DNA of 39,387 bases, from the NCBI GenBank assembly GCA_031267725.1, contig JAIRYO010000061.1, forward strand, positions 1-39,387. Direction: 5' to 3'. Positions 1-10,592 of the stretch are shown piece after piece. Each line of letters opens with the position of its first letter. Positions within the stretch are counted from its first letter, which is position 1. A program made the translations under genes and the position numbers. A model generated the notes under the pieces. The model did no database searches, was not told where the DNA came from, and was given only the letters and a program-made list of their open reading frames with translations. This DNA is from Holosporales bacterium (GTDB lineage: Bacteria > Pseudomonadota > Alphaproteobacteria > RUG11792).

Positions 1-215
1 TGGACATACCTCTGGTGGACCTGTTGTCGTGCCAACGGCATAGCAGGGTAGCTACAGTATGGAAGAGATAAACGCTGAAAGCATCTAAGCGTGAAACTCG
101 TCTCAAGACTAGTCATCCCCATTAGAGTCGTGGAAGACTACCACGTTGATAGGCCAGATGTGGAAGCATAGCAATGTGCGGAGCTTACTGGTACTAATAA
201 CTCGATTGGCTTGTT
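1..215 (+). rRNA. rrl: 23S ribosomal RNA, 3' end (truncated by window start)
   Basis: Conserved 3'-terminal 23S text (ggacatacctctggtggacctgttgtcgtgccaacggcatagcagggtagcta ... agcttactggtactaataactcgattggcttg), followed by a 5S gene. Exact 3' end approximate. Confidence 0.93.
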
Positions 216-377
216 CTTGAAAGTTAGAGTTTAAGTGATATAAAGTGCTATTTCATAGATAACTGCCTTGCTCTTTGTAGTGGAGGCTTTTGTCAAGTGT
301 TTGTTCCGTGAAAGGTTTGTGCCGTGAAGAAGTTTGCGGTTTTTATCTTTGAAGGTTTGTATGGATGCAATGGGTTG

Positions 378-495
378 GCTTGGCAGTTATGGCGGATGTG
401 ATACACACGATCCCATCCCGAACTCGATAGTGAAACCATCCAGCGCCGATGATACTTTTGCTTAAGCAGAAGGGAAAGTAGGACGCTGCCAGGCT
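378..495 (+). rRNA. rrf: 5S ribosomal RNA
   Basis: GCTTGGCAG ... CTGCCAGGC terminal helix, conserved 'cccatcccgaactcgatagtgaaaccatccagcgccgatgatac' core and 'gggaaagtaggacgctgcc'. Ends approximate. Confidence 0.92.
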
Positions 496-518
496 TGTCT
501 ATTGCATTTTTCAAAAAT

Positions 519-546
519 AACAGGTTGTTCCCTGTTTACTTTTAAA
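519..546 (+). terminator. possible rho-independent terminator after 5S
   Basis: Short stem AACAGG-ttgttc-CCTGTT followed by a T-rich run (tacttttaaaa). Confidence 0.35.
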
Positions 547-853
547 AATTTGGTATATTTTCGGTTCATTTTCTTGTCAATAGATCCTCTACATTATGGC
601 TCTCAGAAAAGCATGTTTCTGATTTGGTTATAAAAAACTCCTTGTGTGTGGAATTACTACTTATAAATCTCAAAAACTTGAATCATCTATTTGGTATCAA
701 ACATAAAATGTTCCATGTGAAACAATCGTTAAAAACCTGGACCATCGGCCGGAGTCAGTCATAACATGACGACTCCCGCATGGCCAACAACAGGCGCAAA
801 ATTACTTTGTTTATGAATAACTGTGAATCCGACGGCCGGCCTCAAACATAAAA

Positions 854-869
854 TGTTCCACGTGGAACA
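854..869. promoter_or_regulatory. parS-like palindrome TGTTCCACGTGGAACA
   Basis: Perfect 16-bp palindrome fitting TGTTNCACGTGNAACA. Confidence 0.7.
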
Positions 870-1041
870 ATTGCTTAAAAGCTTGAACCATCCAGTCGAG
901 CTTAAACATAAAATGTTCAACGAATGCCTTGAAGCCCGGACCATCCGGCCGGCCGCAAATGCAGATGCTCCATCTGGAACAACAGTTTTAAAACCTTGCC
1001 CCCCAGTCGGACTCAAACATAACATGACTTCAGCGGCTCAG

Positions 1042-1247
1042 CCTGAATAGGCAGTAAACCATGCTTAAATGATTTTTGTATTTTTTTTATAATGCTTTAG
1101 ACAAGATATATATAAGCACTCTCTTCACCTTTATATATATAGAACCAATCCCTCTAAGTAATATTCAGAGATTGCTATATATCATGCTTAAAGCATTATA
1201 AAAAGAAATACAAAAATCATTGGGGCATGGTTTACGGTCTATTCAGG
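1042..1247. repeat. ~206-bp imperfect inverted repeat (MITE/palindromic-element-like), copy 1
   Basis: Left arm CCTGAATAGGCAGTAAACCATGCTTAAATGATTTTTGTATTTTTTTTATAATGCTTTA; reverse complement of right arm CCTGAATAGACCGTAAACCATGCCCCAATGATTTTTGTATTTCTTTTTATAATGCTTTA. Confidence 0.88.
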
Positions 1248-1328
1248 GGGAGCCAGGCAGAAGTTAGAAAGAAATAACTCTTAGCTTGTTATAGCTGAGT
1301 GAAACACCCATCCGGACTCAAACATAAA

Positions 1329-1344
1329 TGTTCCACGTGGAACA
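1329..1344. promoter_or_regulatory. parS-like palindrome TGTTCCACGTGGAACA
   Basis: Exact copy of the 16-mer. Confidence 0.7.
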
Positions 1345-1407
1345 ATTGTTTAAAAGCTTGAAGCAGCCAGCCGGACTTAAACATAACACGATTCCCGCTT
1401 GGCCCAG

Positions 1408-1609
1408 CCTGAATAGGTAATAAACCACGCTTAAATGATTTTTGTATTTCTTTAAACAATGCTTTAGACAAGATATATAAGCAATCTCTTCACTTCTTAC
1501 ATATATTACCAACCCCTCTAAGTAATATTCAGAGATTGCTATATATCATGCTTAAAGGATTGTTTAAAGAAATACATAAATCATTTGTCATGGTTTAGGT
1601 CTATCCAGG
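1408..1609. repeat. ~202-bp inverted repeat, copy 2
   Basis: Same arms as copy 1 (CCTGAATAGGTAATAAACCACGCTTAAATGATTTTTGTATTTCTTTAAACAATGCTTTAG ... CTATCCAGG). Confidence 0.85.
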
Positions 1610-1838
1610 CCGGAGCAGGCAGAAGTCGTAGGTATCAATAACCGATCTCAAGAATACCAAAATTCTAGTTACTTTATAGAAAAGTTACAACCATTTTTTG
1701 AAATTTTTTATCTTTCATCTATAACGCTTTCCATTTTTAATATTTTCATTTCGGAAATTCATTTCATTTCTTGTATCTTATTTCCTGTATGGCACACTAT
1801 GAAATGTGGGTACTATCTTGTTTTAAGGAAAACAAAAT

Positions 1839-2747
1839 ATGTTAAGTGTTAAAGTTTTAAAAAAAATCGTTTTAATATCAACCTATGCGTCAGTGCTTTT
1901 CTCTTTTTCGAATGGATATTGTTTTGATCAAAGCCATTTCTTTCGGAGTGATGAGAATTTTTTCAGTTTAAAAGATGAAGAAACTTCTTCTGAATCAATA
2001 CCTCAAAATGATAACTTTTTTCCAAATGATATTAGAGATGATGTAGAAAATAATGTTGGAGAGGATGTAGTAAATTTACTAGAACAAGTTTTAGCAGTAT
2101 TGCAAGAAATTCAAAATATACCTGATTTATCAACAAATTTTCAAGGGCAGGATGATATTAGGGAGAGTATACTAAATTTGCTAGAACAAATTTCAACAAC
2201 ATTTCAAAAAATTCAAAACACCTCTGATTTATCAAAAAGTCCTGAGCAACAAGAAGTGTTTGATATGTATCAGGTTATATTACAGGATATGCGAGAATTG
2301 TTAGCTTCTAAGGCAAACGACAAAGAAGTTAGGACGCGAATCGTACAACTACTTAGGAATCTTCTAGCTATTTTAGAAAAAGAAGAAGATCGCTCGGTTT
2401 ATCTATTTCAGCCTGACCAGGCTAACCAAACTGAATACAAGTTGCCTTCTTATAAGATAAATAAGCAAAGTTTAAATAAGGGAAAGCCTCTTCAAAGTAA
2501 TAGGGATAACAGTTCACGCTCCAGTGGGCAAAGTTTTAATAAAGGGAAGGCTCTTCAAAGTAAGAAGGATAACAGTTTACGCTTCAGTGGGCAAAATTTA
2601 AATAAAGGGAAGGCTCTTCAAAGTAATAGGGATAACAGTTTACGCTCCAGTGGGCAAAATTTAAATAAGAGGAAAAATTTTCAAGGTAATGGGTATAACA
2701 GTTCACACTCTAACAGGATAACCTTGAATAGGGTAGGAAAACGTTGA
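1839..2747 (+). CDS. putative secreted repeat protein (302 aa), signal peptide and C-terminal 21-aa tandem repeats; no family recognised
   Basis: ORF with RBS-like aagga upstream; N-terminal hydrophobic signal-like MLSVKVLKKIVLISTYASVLFSFSNGYCF; C-terminal repeats QSLNKGKPLQSNRDNSSRSSG / QSFNKGKALQSKKDNSLRFSG / QNLNKGKALQSNRDNSLRSSG. Confidence 0.75.
   Translation: MLSVKVLKKIVLISTYASVLFSFSNGYCFDQSHFFRSDENFFSLKDEETSSESIPQNDNFFPNDIRDDVENNVGEDVVNLLEQVLAVLQEIQNIPDLSTNFQGQDDIRESILNLLEQISTTFQKIQNTSDLSKSPEQQEVFDMYQVILQDMRELLASKANDKEVRTRIVQLLRNLLAILEKEEDRSVYLFQPDQANQTEYKLPSYKINKQSLNKGKPLQSNRDNSSRSSGQSFNKGKALQSKKDNSLRFSGQNLNKGKALQSNRDNSLRSSGQNLNKRKNFQGNGYNSSHSNRITLNRVGKR
2466..2717 (+). repeat. four tandem 63-bp (21-aa) in-frame repeats
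   Basis: Units at 2466-2528, 2529-2591, 2592-2654 and 2655-2717 (last divergent), then a partial unit. Confidence 0.9.
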
Positions 2748-2803
2748 AAATTAAAAATAGAATGATAAGTGAAAAGAGTGAAAACTAGAGGAAGGTAACT
2801 GAG

Positions 2804-2832
2804 GCGACTTTCGTGATGAAAGCCGCTTTCTT
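2804..2832 (+). terminator. possible rho-independent terminator downstream of the repeat protein
   Basis: GCGaCTTTC-gtgat-GAAAGcCGC stem followed by tttcttgtt. Confidence 0.4.
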
Positions 2833-2928
2833 GTTAATAAATTTCACTGTTGTTTAAAAAATTTGTTGAACACTTGGCAATACTATGCAATTCTTATGGG
2901 AAATTTTGATATAGATTTTCCTCACATT

Positions 2929-3004
<76 letters not shown>

Positions 3005-3030
3005 AACTTGTCTGTGTTTTAATTTTTTTG

Positions 3031-4065
3031 CTAGACTATCCCTTCCAAAAGCCTTGCTGTGTAATCAACTAAAGTTATTACGCGGCTGTAACTCATCCTC
3101 GAAGGACCAATAACTCCGATTGCTCCAACTAGCGATTTTTTTCCATTTTTATATGGAGAAACGACCATAGAACATCCATTTATTTCAAACATTTGCGTTT
3201 CAGCTCCGATGAATATTTGCACTCCCTGCCCCGTTGCAGCCTTATCCAAAATATCTTTTAAAGTTTTTTTCTCATCAAGTTTTCTTAAAAGATCTTCAAG
3301 ATCTGAAATCTCCTTTGCTTTTGACAAAAGATTTGACTGCCCCCTTATTATAACTTTGTTATTCTCCTCGTTTACAACAAAACCTAGTCCTTTTTCAACG
3401 ATCCCATGAATAACTTCATCAAGCCCTTCTACTTGAAAATCTAGTTCATTCTGAAGCTTTTCTCTGATTTCATTTATAGTCGCTCCCGTCAATCTCGTAT
3501 TAACGTATCGAGTAGCTTTCTCAAGAATGCTTGAAGAAACATCTTTTTCAACTTCAATTAATCTATTCTCAACAATTCCATTTTCATTGACTATGATGAC
3601 TATAACTTTTCCCGGACTTAGGAGAATAAAGTCAATATGCCTAATTTCCAAATCAGTCGTGGGCACCCTTATTATACTCGCGCAATTAGCAAGTTCAGAC
3701 AATACGTTCGTTGCTTTTTCAAGAATAGATTCCACACTCATCCCAACCACATTTTTCGTTATTTCTGCCAATTCATCGCGATCCAGTTTAGAAATATCCG
3801 AAATTTCGATAAGGGTGTTGACAAAGAAACGCCATCCTTTATCGGTTGGTTTTCTACCAGAGGAAGTATGTTCAGAACAAAGTATTCCCAAATCTTCCAA
3901 ATCGGACATAACACTACGGATTGTCGCGGAGGAAAGAGGGGTTTGTAAAAATTTGGATAAGGTGTGAGAGCCAACAGCCTCTCCAGTTTCGATATAAATC
4001 TCAACCAACTTTTTAAATATCTCTGTGTATCTTTTATTGTTTCTAATATCAAGCCGAGACATCAT
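3031..4065 (-). CDS. hrcA: heat-inducible transcription repressor HrcA
   Basis: ORF 344 aa; N-terminal HTH (TGEAVGSHTLSKFLQTPLSSATIRSVMSDLEDLGILCSEHTSSGRKPTDKGWRFFV) is HrcA-typical; a CIRCE element is present at groESL in this window. Confidence 0.95.
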   Translation of the reverse strand: MMSRLDIRNNKRYTEIFKKLVEIYIETGEAVGSHTLSKFLQTPLSSATIRSVMSDLEDLGILCSEHTSSGRKPTDKGWRFFVNTLIEISDISKLDRDELAEITKNVVGMSVESILEKATNVLSELANCASIIRVPTTDLEIRHIDFILLSPGKVIVIIVNENGIVENRLIEVEKDVSSSILEKATRYVNTRLTGATINEIREKLQNELDFQVEGLDEVIHGIVEKGLGFVVNEENNKVIIRGQSNLLSKAKEISDLEDLLRKLDEKKTLKDILDKAATGQGVQIFIGAETQMFEINGCSMVVSPYKNGKKSLVGAIGVIGPSRMSYSRVITLVDYTARLLEGIV

Positions 4066-4111
4066 CTAGGCCTTGCATAAGCATCTCCCCATTGATTCTA
4101 TATCAAAATTT

Positions 4112-4933
4112 CTAAATTTCGCAATCTTTCTGTTCTTTTAAAATTCCTCCGACTCGAATTGTTTGAATATTTGAACATAACCCTTCATCATTAATATCCA
4201 AAATAACTCCACAAACTGTTGCCTCTTTCGTTGCAGGAGTCATCTTGGCATAAGCATCAATTTTTGATATAAACCTTTTAATCGAAGATTCTTCATCCAT
4301 ACCGATACAGGAATCATAGTCTCCACACATTCCGCAGTCCGAAAGAAAGCCAGTTCCCTTGGAAAAAATTTGTGAGTCTGCCGTAGGAACGTGGGTGTGA
4401 GTACCAACTAATCCAGAAATTTTTCCGTCAAAATATCTTGCTAAAGCAGCTTTTTCCGCGGTTGCCTCCGCATGAAAATCGACGAATATAGCATCAACAT
4501 TGACGCCAAGCTTATACTGGTTCAAAAATTCGCTCATAACCGAAAATGGATCATCATTAGCTTCTAGAAAAAGCCTTCCAATCAAATTTACAATAGCTAC
4601 TTTCTTTTTAGAAAAAGGCATATCAAGAATTATAAAGCCAGAACCAGGGGTTCCGGCTGGATAGTTCAAAGGACGAATCAGCCTTTTTTCTCGATCAAAC
4701 AACTGTATATCGCCTCGTTGATCAAAAGTATGATTACCTAGAGTAATGACATCTATACCTACCTCAAAAAACTGATCACAAATACGTGAATTTATTCCAA
4801 ACCCATGAGCTGAATTCTCTCCGTTTACCACAACTAGATCGAATCCATTTTTCGCCTTGTTGTCCTTTACATAATTTACAACGGCATTTCTTCCGCTTTT
4901 CCCGACAACATCTCCAAAAAAAGCTAACCTCAA
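4112..4933 (-). CDS. ymdB: YmdB-family metallophosphoesterase
   Basis: MRLAFFGDVVGKSGRNAVV...VVNGENSAHGFGI...LGNHTFDQ...GTHTHVPTADSQI; typical TIGR00282-like protein. Confidence 0.9.
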   Translation of the reverse strand: MRLAFFGDVVGKSGRNAVVNYVKDNKAKNGFDLVVVNGENSAHGFGINSRICDQFFEVGIDVITLGNHTFDQRGDIQLFDREKRLIRPLNYPAGTPGSGFIILDMPFSKKKVAIVNLIGRLFLEANDDPFSVMSEFLNQYKLGVNVDAIFVDFHAEATAEKAALARYFDGKISGLVGTHTHVPTADSQIFSKGTGFLSDCGMCGDYDSCIGMDEESSIKRFISKIDAYAKMTPATKEATVCGVILDINDEGLCSNIQTIRVGGILKEQKDCEI

Positions 4934-6351
4934 TCAAAAATCCTTTCTATATTATTTTGCTTCTTCTCTATGTGGGCAGACGCTTTCAGCTTCTTGAAAT
5001 TTCTTGAAAAATCCGATTCTAATTCCTTCCCGGTGACATATCTTTTAAGTGTTTCGTCGTCGGAAGGCTTCGCATCTGGAGTAAATTTACTAACGAGCAG
5101 TATGACGTCTACGGAATTTTTGTCGCTCATAGATCGGAAAGCTACCGGTTTTTTAGTTAATTCACATTTTTTGATTAACTCCCTTGGATATGGCGACTGC
5201 TCGGAAAATTTTATTTTTTTTAAAGTAATGTTATGCTTTTTGCAGAAGTTCTTAAATTGCTCAGGTGATGATAAAAGAACAATCTCTTTTAGTTGAATTT
5301 CAACTTTTTTCACATCTTGTTTAGTAAACAAACTCCCATGATATTTGACGGTAGCTTGTAATATTTCATATATGGAGTTCTCGGCTCCCATTTTTCCAGG
5401 AACCGCTTTATCCAGTAGGCAAACTATCTTGTATCCGGTTTTTGTTTTGATAACTGGGCTACATTCTCCTGGTTCTAAATTTTTGATCACGTTAAAAACC
5501 GGTTTTTCGATAGACTTCAGCTTAACCCATCTTAAAAACCTGTTAGCTCCATTGCATATCTGTTGCGAGAAATTATCTGCCAGGATCTGGAAACTAAATC
5601 CCGACTTCAGTAATTCAAGAATCTTATTTGCGCTCGCCTCATCATATCTAAAGATTTCGGCTATACAATACCTATGGGAATTAATCTCGTTTCTTTCATT
5701 TGCCTTAGCTTCAGCAATATCAGCAGCTGAGACCTTCTTATCCTCCGAAAACGATCGTAAAATTGTTTGAAATATTATCTTTGATTTTATGTTTTCTCTA
5801 AAAATTTTCATGTTAACCCCACACTCTTCAAATCTTTGGGTTAGCTCTCTAACTGAAATATTATTTTCTCTTGCAATATCCTCGATCCTTTCATCAATAT
5901 CAGATTTATTTACGTTAATACCAAAAAAGCCGGCACATTGCTGTCTTAATCTATCGTCTATTAACGATTCAATAATCGCAGAAACCATCAATTTAGCGAC
6001 ACTTTTGTTATAATCCTTTCCTGAAAAGAAAAACACCAACCTTAAAGCATTTAAAACATCTATATTAGTTATATAACGTCCGTTGACCGAAGCTAAAGGA
6101 AAAACTTTTTTGACGAGAAGCTTATTCGTGCCTACCTTCTTGACACCAGGCCTTTTGAAATTTGGAGCTCGAAGAGTCTTCAAAACAGAAAGAAGGCTAC
6201 GTTCTTTATCCGCAATAGACTTTTTTGGACTTTTTATTTTGTAGACATGAGTCTCATCCACTGATTTTCCAAGAGATTTCACATTAATCTCGGCAGAACA
6301 AAGTTTCCCCGAAATAACTATTGTAAAAAAAATAAACAAAAACGTTTTCAT
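4930..6351 (-). CDS. SurA-like periplasmic chaperone / parvulin-type peptidyl-prolyl isomerase
   Basis: Signal-like N-terminus, SurA N-terminal-type region (ASVNGRYITNIDVLNALRLVF...LIDDRLRQQCAGFFGINVNKSDIDERIEDIARENN) and a parvulin-like region; 4-bp overlap with ymdB. Confidence 0.75.
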   Translation of the reverse strand: MKTFLFIFFTIVISGKLCSAEINVKSLGKSVDETHVYKIKSPKKSIADKERSLLSVLKTLRAPNFKRPGVKKVGTNKLLVKKVFPLASVNGRYITNIDVLNALRLVFFFSGKDYNKSVAKLMVSAIIESLIDDRLRQQCAGFFGINVNKSDIDERIEDIARENNISVRELTQRFEECGVNMKIFRENIKSKIIFQTILRSFSEDKKVSAADIAEAKANERNEINSHRYCIAEIFRYDEASANKILELLKSGFSFQILADNFSQQICNGANRFLRWVKLKSIEKPVFNVIKNLEPGECSPVIKTKTGYKIVCLLDKAVPGKMGAENSIYEILQATVKYHGSLFTKQDVKKVEIQLKEIVLLSSPEQFKNFCKKHNITLKKIKFSEQSPYPRELIKKCELTKKPVAFRSMSDKNSVDVILLVSKFTPDAKPSDDETLKRYVTGKELESDFSRNFKKLKASAHIEKKQNNIERIFD

Positions 6352-6482
6352 CTACGTTGCAGTCATTCCAACAAATACATGCGGGATTGTATCACAAAAA
6401 ACTCTAAATATCCAATCTTATAGAAGATGAGGAATTACCTAAAAACTATAGTTATGAAATTGCCAACCCAAATATTAAACAT

Positions 6483-6644
6483 TTAATTTGTTTGACCCTT
6501 TCTATTCTTCCGTGATGGAATGCATACAATCACACCAAGAGCTCCTGCTTTCTTTATTATCTCATACCTATATATCTTGCTGTTAATTCCCCTTTCGAAA
6601 TAGCTATCTCTTGATCGCCTCAAGCGGGAAAATAAACGAACAAT
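6483..6644 (-). pseudogene. IS5/IS4-type transposase C-terminal relic
   Basis: Minus-strand reading ...IVRLFSRLRRSRDSYFERGINSKIYRYEIIKKAGALGVIVCIPSRKNRKGQTN*, resembling the '...GI.. IPSRKNRK' region of IS5-family DDE transposases; no intact ORF. Confidence 0.5.
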
Positions 6645-6922
6645 CGAATTATATCACATCTTTAGCTCATGACGACAGTGTCCAGGGCATTAATAACTAA
6701 TCTTCTATACAGAGCTTGTTTTTCCTTTTTGCACAAATCTATCTTTTCGTATTTCATATACTCTTTCTTCTGTCATTTTCTACTTCTCCACGATTTACGT
6801 CGCTAATCTCTTTCTAATTCCAGATTTAAAAAGGGCGTTTGGAATAATTAAATATCTAGCCCCTGTTCCAACTGTTGAAAATGGTCTGGGCACACTTTAG
6901 AAATTTTAGTTTGTTTGAATTT

Positions 6923-7927
6923 TTATTCAACTTTACTTTCCACTTTTACGAACTCTTCTTTAAACTCTTCAAATGCATTTTTGAGAAAATATCTCACACG
7001 AAGGTTTTCCACTAAATCAACATAAATTTGCTCATCAATTGGTAAATTTTTTAATCTCTCTAGAGATTCAGTAAGTTTTCCATCAAAAAAACTTTCCCTT
7101 GCAAATTCAAAAGTAGCCCTTTGCGATTCCTCAGTCTCCTGATTTTCTACTTCATTCGTTTTTTTTATCTGAATGGCTTTAGAAATTTTTTCCTTCACTA
7201 GTCTTTTTTGTTTTTCCCAAAAAGATTCTGAAAATTCTATTTTAAAAATTGCAAATCCAACAGAATCAAAATCTTTTTTTAAATCAGAATTCGATTTAAC
7301 ACTCTGTTTTGCAAACTTCATTAAAGGTTTACTAGATTTGTATTTTCCCATATTTATTTTATCTGCGTAGGAATCAAGGAAATTGTCGAACGGCGCTCCA
7401 TCTTTTACCAAATTTTCAAATGCCTCAATGAAGGATATTTTTTCTGATGGCAATTTTTTGAGAGAAACTTCGGTTGTATCTTGGTCTATACGGAGGTCTT
7501 TTTTGACAATATCAATATCTTTTTGAAGAGAGGAAAGCGTTGTATATATGTATGACATGCTGTCCTTTTCTGATTGCCGATCTGATTTTATGGAATCTAC
7601 TGAATTAAGCAAATTCGAAACAGAATCGTTAATTAATTTTATTTTAGTATCAATGATGTCGTAATTTTCATATATAACCTGGGTCTTACTTTCATAACGA
7701 CTTAACGTAGCGCTCATCATAATAAAAACAATTGCAACTGATACAAAGGCGCTAAATACGCAAGAAACAACGAGGTTTTTGTCAAACATCATGAGAGTGC
7801 CGCGCTCTGAACAACGGGACTTATCTTTTGGAGTTACCTCTTTTCCCTGATCTGATTGAGGTCCATTTGCGGCTTCGTTTTTTTTATTGCCTTTCATAAC
7901 GTATTCTCCGTAAGATACTGCGCACAT
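6923..7927 (-). CDS. membrane-anchored coiled-coil protein, function unknown
   Basis: 334-aa ORF with one TM segment (LVVSCVFSAFVSVAIVFIMMSA) followed by a heptad-like coiled-coil region; topology faintly mitofilin-like but no motif is diagnostic. Confidence 0.65.
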   Translation of the reverse strand: MCAVSYGEYVMKGNKKNEAANGPQSDQGKEVTPKDKSRCSERGTLMMFDKNLVVSCVFSAFVSVAIVFIMMSATLSRYESKTQVIYENYDIIDTKIKLINDSVSNLLNSVDSIKSDRQSEKDSMSYIYTTLSSLQKDIDIVKKDLRIDQDTTEVSLKKLPSEKISFIEAFENLVKDGAPFDNFLDSYADKINMGKYKSSKPLMKFAKQSVKSNSDLKKDFDSVGFAIFKIEFSESFWEKQKRLVKEKISKAIQIKKTNEVENQETEESQRATFEFARESFFDGKLTESLERLKNLPIDEQIYVDLVENLRVRYFLKNAFEEFKEEFVKVESKVE

Positions 7928-8182
7928 ATCTCTATTTTAGCACAATAATCCCCATCGGGGAACAATTCATTTGATACAAAACTATATTTGTGATAGAATC
8001 AAGGGTTTAAGTATCTTTTATATACCTTTACACTTTTTAAAAATTAAAGGAATTTAGGAGTTTGCATCGTTTTTAAATATAGTTAAAAAAGCAAACTAAT
8101 TTCACAGAACTCTGCATGAATAGGCCGGATGTATTGTAATCTCTGAATATCGTTTATAGCAAAAATTTGTGAAAAATATTAT

Positions 8183-8211
8183 TTGACAGGCGAAAAATTT
8201 TAAGCTAAATT
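8183..8211 (+). promoter_or_regulatory. groESL sigma70-type promoter
   Basis: TTGACA (8183-8188), 17-nt spacer, TAAATT (8206-8211). Confidence 0.7.
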
Positions 8212-8236
8212 AGCACTCGAACATATTGATTGCTAA
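8210..8236 (+). promoter_or_regulatory. CIRCE element (HrcA operator)
   Basis: TTAGCACTC-gaacatatt-GATTGCTAA versus consensus TTAGCACTC-N9-GAGTGCTAA: one mismatch, correct spacing, overlaps the -10. Confidence 0.92.
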
Positions 8237-8262
8237 CCTATACTGAACAAAGGAGAACGAGA

Positions 8263-8550
8263 ATGAAATTTAAACCGTTATACGACAGAGTGCTCGTTGA
8301 GCGCTTAGAGACAGAATCGAAAACGGCGGGCGGGATTATTATCCCGGATACCGCTAAAGAAAAACCTGTAGAGGGCTTGGTTGTTGCCGTTGGGAACGGG
8401 GTGAAATCTGAAAAAGGCGAACTAGTTAGTTTGCAGGTTAAGCCAGGAGATAAAATTCTTTTTGGCAAATGGTCTGGAAGTGAGATGAAGCTCGACGGAA
8501 AGGACTATTTAGTCATGAAGGAATCGGATATTATGGGAATTTTTGAGTAA
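8263..8550 (+). CDS. groES: co-chaperonin GroES
   Basis: [38 protein letters not shown]; start placed at ATG 8263 after AGGAG (ORF-track start 8230 lies inside CIRCE). Confidence 0.96.
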   Translation: MKFKPLYDRVLVERLETESKTAGGIIIPDTAKEKPVEGLVVAVGNGVKSEKGELVSLQVKPGDKILFGKWSGSEMKLDGKDYLVMKESDIMGIFE

Positions 8551-8568
8551 TTTTAGGAGATTATAATT

Positions 8569-10200
<1,632 letters not shown>

Positions 10201-10216
10201 TTTAATCATAAAAAGA

Positions 10217-10256
10217 GGGCTAGGCATGGTTTTGGGGTTCCCCTAGCCTTACTGAA
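10217..10256 (+). terminator. possible groESL terminator hairpin
   Basis: GGCTAGG...CCTAGCC stem 18 bp after the groEL stop; no strong U-tract. Confidence 0.35.
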
Positions 10257-10592
10257 ATTTCTGAGCGATTCCGCGTTTTATATCATCAAGGTAGCTTCCC
10301 GCAGAAATATGGTAACATGTTCCTTTTCGTGGTTGGCCTTGAGCCGATGATTTTGGTGCTTCTTTTCATGTTTCATAATTCTATTCACTTCTTTGATGTT
10401 TTACACTGACAATTGATTTAAAAGCCCTTGACTAATTAAATAGAGCGTTGAATCTCTTAACCATTTTCCGCAATTTGCTATGGTTAATTTCAAAAAGGAT
10501 CTATTCTCTTAGTTCTTCTAAGCGTATCAGCCTTGAAAGAAAAGCTTATCACAAAGTTTAAAATATTCATCCTCAGAAGCGGAAATTCCACA

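Larger units (their letters stand above)
690..1640. repeat. Repeat locus 1: array of ~53-60 bp parS-like units plus two ~200-bp inverted-repeat (hairpin) units
   Basis: Units begin (C)T(C/T)AAACATAA(AA)TGTTCCACGTGGAACAATTG..TTAAAAGCTTGAACCA..CCGGCCGG at ~698, 841, 901, 954 (degenerate) and ~1318. Hairpin units at 1042-1247 and 1408-1609. Same text recurs at 14.8, 18.5, 24.3 and 39.2 kb. Confidence 0.9.

Noticed and set aside
293-514. 73-aa minus ORF
   Set aside because: Antisense to the 5S rRNA gene.
759-1512. Short ORFs (88, 75, 60, 64 aa) over repeat locus 1
   Set aside because: They are translations of the repeat array (recurring CSTWNILCLSP / FHVEHLCLSP from the parS-like palindrome); no RBS or family support.
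690-1640. CRISPR array
   Set aside because: Repeats are adjacent, imperfect and variable in length, with no unique regular spacers and no cas genes.
10249-10365. Minus-strand fragment APKSSAQGQPRKGTCYHISAGSYLDDIKRGIAQKFQ* downstream of groEL
   Set aside because: Only ~38 codons, no start codon, upstream in-frame stop, no recognisable family.
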